Source: Cellulomonas sp. KRMCY2 (GTDB lineage Bacteria > Actinomycetota > Actinomycetes > Actinomycetales > Cellulomonadaceae). Taken from it: 64,000 nt of DNA. Under the pieces are notes generated by a model. It saw only the letters and a list, made by a program, of their open reading frames with translations. It did no database searches and had not been told where the DNA came from. The DNA lies in NCBI RefSeq assembly GCF_000526515.1, contig NZ_JAGF01000001.1, forward strand, positions 3,658,001-3,722,000, given 5' to 3'. The position numbers and the translations under genes were made by a program. This document shows positions 24,540 to 32,552 of the stretch, piece after piece. The stretch's first letter is position 1. Every line of letters begins with the position of its first letter.

Positions 24540-25262
24540 CTAACCCGCCGACCGCCGGGCCAGGTACACCGTGTTGGTCGCCTCCCGGCCCTGCAGCGGG
24601 TTCGGGAACCGCACGACCACCGCCTCGACGTCCACGAAGATCGCCGAGAGAACGGCGAGGAAGCCGTCGTCCGGCGGATCGTTCGACCACAGGGCGAACA
24701 CACCGCCCGGGTGGATCCACTCGGTGAGACGACGCAGCCCTGCCGCCTCGTAGAAGTCGGCGTGGCTGGGGTTCAGGAGGTGGCGCGGCGAGTGGTCGAT
24801 GTCGACGACCACCGCGTGGAACTGCCGCCCCGGTTGCTCCGGATCGAGCCCGACCGGCCCGGCGGCCATCGCGAAGAAGTCGCCGTGGACCAGACGGCAG
24901 CGCGAGTCCGAGGTGAGCCGCTCCCCCACCGGGACCAGTCCGCGCTCGTGCCAGTCGATGACCTCGGCGAGTGCCTCCACCACGACCAGGGACCGCACCC
25001 CGGTGTGCTCCAGGACGGCCTGGGCCGTGTAGCCCAGGCCGAGCCCGCCGACCGCGACATCGAGCCCGGGCCCGGGCAGCAGAGCCAGCGCCAACCGCGC
25101 CACCTCGATCTCCGCGACGGTGAACAGGCTCGACATCAGGTACTCGTCGCCGAGCTTGACCTCGTAGACCTGTGCCCCCGTGACCGGGTCCTGCCGTCGG
25201 CGGAGACTGATCTCGCCCATCGGGGTCGAGCTCCAGTCCAGCTCCTCGAAGCGAGCGGCCAC
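24540..25262 (-). CDS. Spermidine synthase-like methyltransferase-fold protein
   Basis: A 240-residue protein with GEISLRRRQDPVTGAQVYEVKLGDEYLMSS, then the Rossmann motif VAVGGLGLGYTAQAVLEH, acidic VVVEALAEVIDWH and VVVDIDHSPRHLLNPSHADFY, matching the polyamine synthase superfamily. The strictly conserved catalytic DxD/D region is altered (VDIDHSP), so true aminopropyl transfer is uncertain and many such actinobacterial proteins are uncharacterised. GTG start at 25262. It is divergent from the P-type ATPase gene. Confidence 0.8.
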   Translation of the reverse strand: MAARFEELDWSSTPMGEISLRRRQDPVTGAQVYEVKLGDEYLMSSLFTVAEIEVARLALALLPGPGLDVAVGGLGLGYTAQAVLEHTGVRSLVVVEALAEVIDWHERGLVPVGERLTSDSRCRLVHGDFFAMAAGPVGLDPEQPGRQFHAVVVDIDHSPRHLLNPSHADFYEAAGLRRLTEWIHPGGVFALWSNDPPDDGFLAVLSAIFVDVEAVVVRFPNPLQGREATNTVYLARRSAG

Positions 25263-25361
25263 CCGACTACCTTTTCCCCGGCGACGTCATCCGGCAACCC
25301 TAGGACCGCGCTGGGCCGAAGGGCACTGTCGGCACAGCGCCCACCGGCAGATCATGGCCCC

Positions 25362-27686
25362 ATGGACTGGCTGCGGTCGCACGTCGAGACACTCCTGTTC
25401 GTCGTGTCCGCCACCCTCCTGGCGGTCGGCGGCGGGCTCTGGTTGCTGGAGCTCGGCGGTCCGGCGCGCGCGGTGTGGATCGCCGGCACCGTGCTCGGAC
25501 TGGCCTTCTCGGTGGCCTGGACCGTCGAGGGCCTGCTGGCCCGTCAGGCCGGCGTCGACGTCATCGCGGTGCTCGCCCTCGCCGGGGCGCTGGTGGTCGA
25601 CGAGCCGTTCGCGGGCGCCATGATCACGGTGATGCTCGCGAGCGGTCGGCTGCTCGAGGCGCGCGCCGGCGCCAGGGCCCGCCGCGAGCTGAGCCTGCTG
25701 GTGGCCCGCGCCCCGCGGATCGCCCGCCGCCTGGTCGAGGGCGGCGTCGCCGAGATCGGGGTCGACGACGTCGTGCCCGGCGACCGTCTCCTGGTCGGCA
25801 CCGGTGAGGTCGTCCCGGTGGACGGTCGGTTGCTCTCGACGGCCGTGCTGGACGAGTCCGCCCTGGCCGGCGAGCCGCTCCCGGTCGAGCGGCCGCAGGG
25901 CGACGACGTCCGCAGCGGCGTGGTGAACGCCGGTGCACCCTTCACCCTCGTCTCGACGGCAGCGGCCTCGGCGTCGACCTACGCCGGCGTGGTGCGCCTC
26001 GTCGAGCAGGCCCAGGCGTCCTCGGCGCCGTTCGTCCGGGTGGCCGACCGGTTCGCTGTGCTCTTCGTCCCGCTCACCCTCGTGGTCGCGGCCGCCGCCT
26101 GGGCGATCAGCGCCGACCCGGTCCGCGCGGTCGCTGTCCTGGTCGTCGCCACGCCGTGCCCGCTGCTGCTGGCCGCGCCGATCGCGATCATGTCCGGCCT
26201 GTCACGCGCTGCGCACGTCGGCGTCGTGATCAAGGGCGGCGGCGCCCTCGAGCGGCTGGCCGTCGGCCGGGTCATGCTGTTCGACAAGACCGGCACGCTC
26301 ACCCAGGGCCGACCGACGCTCTCCGACGTCGTCACCGCGACCGATCGGATCGACGCCGACGAGCTGCTGCGCCTCGCCGCCTCCCTCGACCAGGTCTCGG
26401 CCCACGTGCTCGCCACCGCCATCGTCACGGGAGCGACCCGCCGGGGCATGGCCCTCGAGATGCCGACCGAGGTGCGCGAGCGGCACGGCTACGGCCTGCA
26501 GGGGCGCGTCGGGGACCACGAGGTCCGCCTCGGCAAGTCGGGGTGGGTCGTCGGCGAGTCCACCCCCAGCTGGGTCCGCCAGGTCCGACGACGTGCCGAT
26601 CTCGACGGCTCCCTGACCGTCTTCGTCGCCGTCGACGGGCAGGCAGCGGGTGCCTTCCTGCTCGAGGACCCGATCCGCACGGACGCCCCGCGCATGGTGC
26701 GGGCCCTGCGCGCCGCCGGGGTCGCCCGGATGGTGCTGGTCACCGGCGACCGCGCAGACATCGCGGACACCGTCGGCCGGATCGTCGGGGTCGACTCGGT
26801 GCTCGCTGACTGCGACCCGGCCGAGAAGCTGCGGGCGATCCACGCCGAGGGCGGTCAGAACGGCACGATCATGGTCGGTGACGGCGTGAACGACGCCCCC
26901 GCGCTGGCGGCGGCCGGAGTGGGTGTCGCGCTCGCTGCCCGGGGAGCCACCGCGTCGTCCGAGGCCGCCGACGTCGTGCTCACCGTCGACCGGGTCGACG
27001 CGCTGGCCGACGCGATCATGATCGCGCGCAGGTCGCGGCGGATCGCGGTCCAGTCCGTCGTCGTGGGGATGAGCCTGTCCCTGGTCGCGATGGGCTTCGC
27101 AGCCGTCGGGCTGCTGCCCCCGGCGGCGGGCGCAGTGCTCCAGGAGGTCATCGACGTGCTCGCGATCGCGATCGCCCTGCGCGCGGTCCTGCCGGGGCGG
27201 GTGCACACCCTCACGCTCCCCGCGGAGGACATCGCCATGGCCCACCGGTTGCGGGTCGAGCACGATGCGGTGCTGCCGGTCGTCGAGCGGGTCCGTTCCG
27301 TCGCGGACGGGCTGTCCGCGCGAGCCTGCGACCTGGCACCGGCGCGCGGCCTGCTCGTGGCGCTCGAGACGGACCTCATCCCGCACGAGCGCGCGGACGA
27401 GGCGCTGCTCGTGCCGCTCGTCGCACGCGCACTCGGCGGCCCGGACACCACAGCGGCGCTGAGCCGCACGCACGCCGAGATCGAGCACCAGGTCAACCGG
27501 CTGCACCGGCTGCTCCTCGAGCTGACCGACGAGACCGCCGCGCCGGAGGATGTCGTCGAGCTCCGTCGCCTGCTCTACGGGCTGTACGCCGTGCTCCGCC
27601 TGCACAACGCGCAGGAGGAGGAGGGCGCGTTCAGCCTGGTCCCGGACGGTGCGCACACCCTCACCGCTCGACGCCCGGTCGCCTGA
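25362..27686 (+). CDS. P1B-type metal ATPase with C-terminal hemerythrin-like domain
   Basis: A 774-residue heavy-metal ATPase without an N-terminal metal-binding domain. It has actuator SALAGEPLPVE, TM metal-site motif TPCPL (264-268) rather than CPC, phosphorylation D308 in DKTGT, the HP-loop equivalent SLDQVSAHVLA, and hinge GDGVNDAPAL (about 506). From about residue 625 a hemerythrin-like four-helix domain follows, with candidate di-iron ligands in VEHD (H634), IPHERADE, RTHAEIEH and LHNAQEEE. This matches the P1B-5 class described in actinobacteria, linked to Ni/Co/Fe export with an iron or oxygen-sensing tail. Upstream open frame to 24309 is antisense to a real gene. Confidence 0.93.
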   Translation: MDWLRSHVETLLFVVSATLLAVGGGLWLLELGGPARAVWIAGTVLGLAFSVAWTVEGLLARQAGVDVIAVLALAGALVVDEPFAGAMITVMLASGRLLEARAGARARRELSLLVARAPRIARRLVEGGVAEIGVDDVVPGDRLLVGTGEVVPVDGRLLSTAVLDESALAGEPLPVERPQGDDVRSGVVNAGAPFTLVSTAAASASTYAGVVRLVEQAQASSAPFVRVADRFAVLFVPLTLVVAAAAWAISADPVRAVAVLVVATPCPLLLAAPIAIMSGLSRAAHVGVVIKGGGALERLAVGRVMLFDKTGTLTQGRPTLSDVVTATDRIDADELLRLAASLDQVSAHVLATAIVTGATRRGMALEMPTEVRERHGYGLQGRVGDHEVRLGKSGWVVGESTPSWVRQVRRRADLDGSLTVFVAVDGQAAGAFLLEDPIRTDAPRMVRALRAAGVARMVLVTGDRADIADTVGRIVGVDSVLADCDPAEKLRAIHAEGGQNGTIMVGDGVNDAPALAAAGVGVALAARGATASSEAADVVLTVDRVDALADAIMIARRSRRIAVQSVVVGMSLSLVAMGFAAVGLLPPAAGAVLQEVIDVLAIAIALRAVLPGRVHTLTLPAEDIAMAHRLRVEHDAVLPVVERVRSVADGLSARACDLAPARGLLVALETDLIPHERADEALLVPLVARALGGPDTTAALSRTHAEIEHQVNRLHRLLLELTDETAAPEDVVELRRLLYGLYAVLRLHNAQEEEGAFSLVPDGAHTLTARRPVA

Positions 27687-27720
27687 CACGCTCGTTCGGC
27701 TGACACGCTCGTTCGACTGA
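27682..27720. repeat. Short direct repeat after the P-type ATPase gene
   Basis: CTGACACGCTCGTTCG occurs twice in tandem with one base between, followed by a third partial copy (CTGAGACG). The first copy starts at the ATPase stop codon. Flanking CCGGTCGCC (27675-27683) and GGCGACCGG (27729-27737) form an inverted repeat around it, so this may be part of a terminator. Confidence 0.55.
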
Positions 27721-27741
27721 GACGCCGGGCGACCGGACCGC

Positions 27742-28320
27742 TCAGGCGCCGGCGAGAACGCCGAGCACGACCTCGACCAGGACAGTCCTGGTGCCCTGGT
27801 CGAGATGTCGGCCACCGGGGTTGTCACGCCGCCAGGCGGCGACGCCGGCCGGCAGGCAGCCGACGGCGCAGGCGGCCCGGATCCGGAGCTCGGCAGCGCT
27901 CACCGGATCGGCGGGGGGCGGCCCGACCAGGGCCCGGCCGACCCGCTCGGGCAGGGCGCTGTCCCCGGTCAGGGCCCGCATGTGGCTGCCGACTGCCGGG
28001 TCGGAGAGCATCACGACGACCTGTGGACCGACCTCCGCGACGACGTCGACCAGGGCTGTGACCAGTGCTCGGCGGTCCTGCTCGTCCACCGCCCGCCCGT
28101 GCTCCTCGAGGACGCTCGCGACCCGGCCCATCGCCGGCGTCAGCACGTCGGCAAGGAGCTCCTCCTTGGACGGGAAGTGGTAGTAGACAGCGGCCTTGGT
28201 CATCCCCATCCGCTCCGCGATGTCCCGGATCGAGGTGCCTTCGTAGCCCTGGCGACCGAACAGGTCGAGGGCCACCTCGAGGATCCGCTCGCGGGTCGTC
28301 CCCGACTCCTCTGCACGCAC
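27742..28320 (-). CDS. TetR/AcrR-family transcriptional regulator
   Basis: A 192-residue TetR protein. The N-terminal HTH is [47 protein letters not shown], followed by a divergent helical ligand domain. It is divergent from the MMPL transporter gene with an 87-bp gap, the usual arrangement for a repressor of an efflux pump induced by its substrate. Confidence 0.93.
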   Translation of the reverse strand: MRAEESGTTRERILEVALDLFGRQGYEGTSIRDIAERMGMTKAAVYYHFPSKEELLADVLTPAMGRVASVLEEHGRAVDEQDRRALVTALVDVVAEVGPQVVVMLSDPAVGSHMRALTGDSALPERVGRALVGPPPADPVSAAELRIRAACAVGCLPAGVAAWRRDNPGGRHLDQGTRTVLVEVVLGVLAGA

Positions 28321-28407
28321 GGCGGCCTCCCAGGACTTGACGATCGGTCAGGACAGAGCACACCATAGCCGCCTGTCCCTTACCGGTCGTCCAGTCAGGA
28401 GCACGTC

Positions 28408-30675
28408 ATGAGGCAGTTGGCACGCTGGAGCTCGGGGCACCCCCTGCTGGTCGGACTGGTGTGGCTCGTCGCGATCGTCGGCGTCCAGCTGGCCTCCCAC
28501 GCGGTCGGCACGGACTTCCGCAACAGCTTCGCGCTGCCCGGCACCGACAGCCAGGCAGCCGTCGACCTGCTGCACGAGCGCTTCCCCGAGGCCTCCGGCG
28601 ACGCCGACACGATCGTGCTGCGCACCGACGGCGCCGCCGCGACCGATCCTGCCGTCCAGCAGCGCGCACAGAGCCTGTTCGACGAGGTCGCGGCCCTGGA
28701 CTCGGTGGCCGCGGTCCGCAGCCCGTACGGCCCCGGCGGTGCCGCACAGATCAGCGCCGACGGCACCGTGGCTTACGCGACGGTCCAGTACCGCACGGCC
28801 GGCATCGAGGTGCCACGGTCGGACCTCGAGGCACTCGTCGACCTCGTCGACGGTGTCGACGGTGTCGACGGTGTCGACGGTGTCGGTCTCGACCTCGCCG
28901 TCGGTGGTCAGGGTGTCGCAGGCCTCTCGCACCCGGAGATCGGCCCCGCGGAGCTCATCGGGGTGGCCTTCGCGGCCCTCGTCCTGCTGCTCCTGTTCCG
29001 GTCCGTGGTCGCGATGACCGTGCCGATCGTGTCGGCGGCGGCGGCACTCGGGGTCGCGACCGGGCTCGTGCGCCTGGCCTCGAACGTGACGACCATCTCG
29101 GACGTCGCGCCGACCCTCGGCATCCTGCTGGGGCTCGGCGTGGGGATCGACTACGCGCTGTTCATCGTCAGCCGGCACCGGAACGGACTGCGATCCGGTG
29201 TGCCGGTGCACGACTCGATCGCCACCGCGCTCGACACGTCGGGCCGGGCTGTGGTCTTCGCCGGGATCACCGTGGTGATCGCCCTGCTCGGACTCTTCCT
29301 GACCGGCATCGAGTTCCTCTTCGGCCTGGCGATCGCCGCGTCGGTGTCCGTCGTGCTCACCGTGCTGGCTGCCACCACGCTCGTCCCGGCGCTCCTCGGT
29401 GCGCTGGGGCTCCGCGTGCTAGGTCGCCGCGACCGGCGTGCCCTGGAAGCGGGGCGGACGGCCCCCGAGCACACGACCGGCGCCTTCCGACGGTGGGCCG
29501 AGACCGTGCAGCGGCACCCGGTCGTCCTCGCGGCTGCCGGGCTCGCGCTGCTCCTGACGATCGCCGTCCCGGTGGGTGACCTGCGGCTCGGCACCGCCGA
29601 CCAGGGGAACGACCCGTCGGGGACGACGACCAGGGATGCGTACGACACCCTCGCAGAGGGCTTCGGACCCGGGGTGAACGGTCCGCTGGTCGTGGCCGTC
29701 GACCTCACCGCTGCACCGCTCCAGGGTGGCGACCCGAGCCCGCTGATGCCGCTCGTCGCGCAGCTCCAGGCCGACCCGGGCGTCGCCTCGGTCGTCGGGC
29801 CGATGCCGAATGCGGACGGTACGGCGGCCGTGCTGCGCGTCGTGCCGACGACCAGCCCACAGGACCGGGCGACCAGCGACCTGATCGAGCGGGTGCGTGA
29901 CGACGTGGCACCCGCGTACCAGGCGGCGACCGGGAACCACGTCTCGGTCGGTGGCCCGACGGCGACCTTCGACGACTTCGCGACCGAGATCCAGGCGACG
30001 ATCCCGCTGTTCGTCTCGGTCGTCATCGGGCTGTCGGTCCTGCTCCTGGTCCTCGCCTTCCGCAGCCTCCTGGTACCGCTCGTCGGGGCGGCCCTGAACC
30101 TCGTGTCGGTCGGTGCGGCCTTCGGGGTCGTCGTCGCGGTCTTCCAGTGGGGCTGGGGCGCCGACCTGATCGGCCTCGGCAAGGCCGGGCCGATCGAGCC
30201 GTTCCTGCCGGTGATCCTCTTCGCGATGCTCTTCGGCCTCTCGATGGACTACCAGGTCTTCCTGGTGAGCCGGATGCACGAGGAGTGGCGGCGCGTCGGC
30301 GACAACGCCAGGGCCGTCCGGATCGGGCATGCCGACACCGGCAGGGTCATCGTCGCCGCCGCCTCGATCATGGTGTTCGTCTTCGGGGCCTTCGTGTTCG
30401 GCGACTCGCGGACGATCAAGCTGATGGGCCTCGGGATGGCCGCCGCGGTGCTGCTCGACGCGTTCGTGATCCGGATGCTCATCGTCCCCGCGATCATGCA
30501 CCGCATCGGCGCAGCCAACTGGTGGCTCCCGCGATGGCTCGACCGGGTGCTGCCGCACCTGTCCGTCGAAGGGGACGAGTCCCTGCGGGGCGCTGACCCG
30601 CAGCCGACGTCGGTCGCCCCGCAGGTCGGCTCCACCCACAGCGAGCCGGTCGTGGTCGGCGCCCCCGATGCCTGA
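28408..30675 (+). CDS. MMPL/RND-family transporter
   Basis: A 755-residue RND-superfamily exporter of the MMPL type. It has TM1 near residues 11-28, a porter loop, a helix bundle including GILLGLGVGIDYALFIVSRHRNGL (MMPL motif with the proton-relay Asp-Tyr), a repeat of loop and bundle, and FAMLFGLSMDYQVFLVSRMHEEW in the second half. MMPL proteins export lipids or drugs. In the first loop, residues 147-158 are four VDG repeats encoded by a 9-bp tandem repeat. It is divergently transcribed from the TetR gene. Confidence 0.93.
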   Translation: MRQLARWSSGHPLLVGLVWLVAIVGVQLASHAVGTDFRNSFALPGTDSQAAVDLLHERFPEASGDADTIVLRTDGAAATDPAVQQRAQSLFDEVAALDSVAAVRSPYGPGGAAQISADGTVAYATVQYRTAGIEVPRSDLEALVDLVDGVDGVDGVDGVGLDLAVGGQGVAGLSHPEIGPAELIGVAFAALVLLLLFRSVVAMTVPIVSAAAALGVATGLVRLASNVTTISDVAPTLGILLGLGVGIDYALFIVSRHRNGLRSGVPVHDSIATALDTSGRAVVFAGITVVIALLGLFLTGIEFLFGLAIAASVSVVLTVLAATTLVPALLGALGLRVLGRRDRRALEAGRTAPEHTTGAFRRWAETVQRHPVVLAAAGLALLLTIAVPVGDLRLGTADQGNDPSGTTTRDAYDTLAEGFGPGVNGPLVVAVDLTAAPLQGGDPSPLMPLVAQLQADPGVASVVGPMPNADGTAAVLRVVPTTSPQDRATSDLIERVRDDVAPAYQAATGNHVSVGGPTATFDDFATEIQATIPLFVSVVIGLSVLLLVLAFRSLLVPLVGAALNLVSVGAAFGVVVAVFQWGWGADLIGLGKAGPIEPFLPVILFAMLFGLSMDYQVFLVSRMHEEWRRVGDNARAVRIGHADTGRVIVAAASIMVFVFGAFVFGDSRTIKLMGLGMAAAVLLDAFVIRMLIVPAIMHRIGAANWWLPRWLDRVLPHLSVEGDESLRGADPQPTSVAPQVGSTHSEPVVVGAPDA
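28846..28881 (+). repeat. In-frame 9-bp tandem repeat (GTCGACGGT x4)
   Basis: Four perfect copies of GTCGACGGT, then a partial GTCGGT, inside the MMPL gene, each encoding Val-Asp-Gly. The unit length is a multiple of 3, so copy-number change would alter the loop length without a frameshift. Confidence 0.9.
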
Positions 30676-30965
30676 TCGACCGCCCGGACCCGGGCAGGTC
30701 CAGACCCTGCTGACGATCGGGCAGGGGCACCGGGGGGCCGGTGCTGCGGCGGCGTCGGCGACCGATGGCGCGCCGGCCCGTGGCAGGCTGCGGCTGACCG
30801 ACAGCGGACTGGCCGTGCTGTCCCAGGTCCAGGGCGTGCAGATCCGGATCCTCGAGACGCTCGTCAGCGCTGGGAGATCGGCGCGTGGGTGAGCTCCGGG
30901 ACTCGCTGCGCGCGGTCGGGGCGGTCCTCGACGACCTCGGGACACGCACGGGCGCGCGGGCCTGA
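30668..30965 (+). pseudogene. Decayed MarR-family regulator fragment
   Basis: Frame 1 reads SATDG...RGRLRLTDSGLAVLSQVQGVQIRILETLVSA, matching the wing and dimerisation helix of MarR proteins (RLTxxGxxxL). At about 30870 the frame shifts and continues as LGDRRVGELRDSLRAVGAVLDDLGTR to TGA 30963-30965, the expected MarR C-terminal helix. Upstream, a third frame carries GPVLRRRR, as expected just before the wing. No intact helix-turn-helix is present. Frame 1 overlaps the MMPL stop by 8 bp. A short functional ORF (30668-30892, 74 aa) is the alternative. Confidence 0.45.
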
Positions 30966-31446
30966 TCGGCGGGGCGCAGGGCTCAGGGCGCCCCCGTCGG
31001 GCCCGATCTGCCACGAGGGCGCCAGGCGTGGACAGGTCGTTGACATCCGGCGGCGGGCCGCACAGACTTGCGTGCCCCGGGTCCAGGGCACACAGCCAGG
31101 ACCACGGTAGGCGCTGGGCTCGCAGGTCGCGGGCATGAAGGAGAACCGTCATGAGCAGGACGACGTACGGTCGGCGAATGTCGCGCGCGGCATGCCTGAC
31201 CGGTTGCTGTCCTCGCTGACCGTTCCCGAGCAGGCCTGCCGCCCGCTCTGACGTGCCGTCGCCGGCGTCCTGCGGCCTGAGCGCGTCACGAGCAGCCCTG
31301 CCCTTCCGCCGGCCCTGTTCGTCCACGAGCCCTGTCCGTCCACGACGGGCCACGGACGCACGTCCGCCACCGGCCACGCGCCGGACCCTCAGCCCGAGCG
31401 CCTGCTGTGGGCGCAACGAGAGTGAACCCAACGTGAGGACTCACCC
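30966..31446 (+). promoter_or_regulatory. 480-bp leader region of the thioredoxin/DUF4395 pair
   Basis: This stretch holds no long gene. TTGACA (31040-31045) with a 17-nt spacer and CAGACT (31063-31068) is a candidate promoter. It is followed by a putative 22-residue Cys-containing leader ORF (31151-31219) and about 227 nt of C-rich sequence to the thioredoxin start. No clear riboswitch consensus was recognised. Confidence 0.4.
31151..31219 (+). CDS. Putative 22-residue Cys leader peptide (attenuator)
   Basis: ATG 31151 is preceded by AAGGAGA with about 6-8 nt spacing, a strong ribosome site. The 22-codon ORF is basic and has cysteines at 15, 19 and 20 (AACLTGCCPR) just before the stop. Cys-rich leader peptides that sense cysteinyl-tRNA through ribosome stalling are known upstream of sulfur-related operons in mycobacteria. 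The downstream genes here are a thioredoxin-like protein and DUF4395, a pair often grouped with sulfurtransferases. Function is inference. Confidence 0.45.
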   Translation: MSRTTYGRRMSRAACLTGCCPR

Positions 31447-31947
31447 ATGACGAACTCCGCCCTGCAGCTCGTGGCGCTGCTCGCCCTGTCGAGCTTGGTC
31501 TGGTGGCTGACCCAGCGTCGACGTGGGCAGTTCCGTCCGTCTGGTCCCACGTCCACGACCCTGACCGGCGCGGGATCGTCGGTCCTGGGGACCGGTCATG
31601 CGCTCGGCGCACGCGCGACCTTCGTGCAGTTCTCCGCGGAGACCTGCAGCACCTGCCCGCAGGTCCGCCGGGTGCTGACGGAGGTTGCGTCGTCGGCCCC
31701 CGACGTGGGCTTCCTCGAGCTCGCCGCGGACGATCACATGGACCTCGTGCGCCGGCTCGGCATCCTGCGCACGCCGACCGTGCTCCTGCTGGGCCGGGAC
31801 GGCGAGATCCACTCCCGCACGTCCGGCCCGATCACCCCGGCGCAAGCCACCGCAGCGCTCCACGACCTCCCCTCCAGCCGCACGCACGCGCACGCACCCG
31901 TGCCGACCTTCGCATCCGCACCCACGCCTTGGAGCAGCCATGTCTGA
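31447..31947 (+). CDS. Membrane-anchored thioredoxin-domain protein
   Basis: A 166-residue protein with an N-terminal membrane anchor (residues 5-22, LQLVALLALSSLVWWL) and a thioredoxin fold: ATFVQFSAETCSTCPQVRRVL, with active site CSTC, and RTPTVLLLGRDGEI with the cis-proline. The anchor has basic residues right after it, and the absence of a cleaved signal suggests the redox domain is cytoplasmic. It is coupled to the DUF4395 membrane gene by an 8-bp overlap. The pair recurs in actinobacteria, commonly with rhodanese-type sulfurtransferases. Confidence 0.85.
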   Translation: MTNSALQLVALLALSSLVWWLTQRRRGQFRPSGPTSTTLTGAGSSVLGTGHALGARATFVQFSAETCSTCPQVRRVLTEVASSAPDVGFLELAADDHMDLVRRLGILRTPTVLLLGRDGEIHSRTSGPITPAQATAALHDLPSSRTHAHAPVPTFASAPTPWSSHV

Positions 31948-32437
31948 CCGATCCGACGACCGCACCACCACCACGGACCGCCCGGCAGTCGCGCAGGCAC
32001 CCGTGACACCCGCGGGCATCGACCCGCGCGGCCCCCGCTTCGGTGCCGCCGTGAGCGCCGCCCTGCTCGGTGCGACGCTGCTGCTCGGCACGACGACGGC
32101 CGGTGCGGTGCTGCTGGCCGTGGCTGCCGGGCTGTTCGCGCTCGGTGCGATGCGCGGGGTCCAGGGGACGCTGCAGGCCGCGATCTTCCGCTCGCTGGTG
32201 CGTCCGCGCCTGGCTCCGCCGGCCGACCTCGAGGACCCCCGTCCGCCCCGCTTCGCCCAGGTCGTCGGACTTGTCGTGACGGGAGGCGGCCTCCTCGTGG
32301 CCGCCGCCGGGGCTCCCGTCGCCGTGCCCGTCGCCGCGGCGATCGCCCTGGTGGCCGCGTTCCTCAACGCCGCATTCGGCCTGTGCCTCGGGTGCGAGCT
32401 GTACCTCGTTCTCCGGCGCCTCGCACCGCAGCGCTGA
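31940..32437 (+). CDS. DUF4395 membrane protein
   Basis: A 165-residue protein: hydrophilic N-terminus, IDPRGPRFGAAVSAALLGATLLLG, then about 4 helices and GVQGTLQAAIFRSLVRPRLAPP. It ends with the family's conserved FGLCLGCELYLVL, which gives a CxxC at the last helix. It overlaps the thioredoxin-like gene by 8 bp. DUF4395 proteins are uncharacterised. Pairing with a thioredoxin suggests a membrane thiol-redox or sulfur-transport function. Confidence 0.88.
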   Translation: MSDRSDDRTTTTDRPAVAQAPVTPAGIDPRGPRFGAAVSAALLGATLLLGTTTAGAVLLAVAAGLFALGAMRGVQGTLQAAIFRSLVRPRLAPPADLEDPRPPRFAQVVGLVVTGGGLLVAAAGAPVAVPVAAAIALVAAFLNAAFGLCLGCELYLVLRRLAPQR

Positions 32438-32552
32438 CGGCGACCGGCCACGCCATCGGGCGCTCACCGGGTCGTCCGGTGGGAGAATCGTGATGACGGT
32501 GGTCTGTCGGCAGGACCCACCTGGACGCTGGCCGCCAGCAGGAGGTTGTGCG

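Noticed and set aside
24309-25361. Upstream extension of the P-type ATPase frame
   Set aside because: It runs antisense through the spermidine synthase-like and ArsR genes. The membrane-protein sequence starts at ATG 25362.
28321-28407. TetR operator in the TetR/MMPL gap
   Set aside because: Only a loose inverted repeat (GGTCAGGACAG with CTGTCCCTTACC) is visible, too imperfect to list as a feature.
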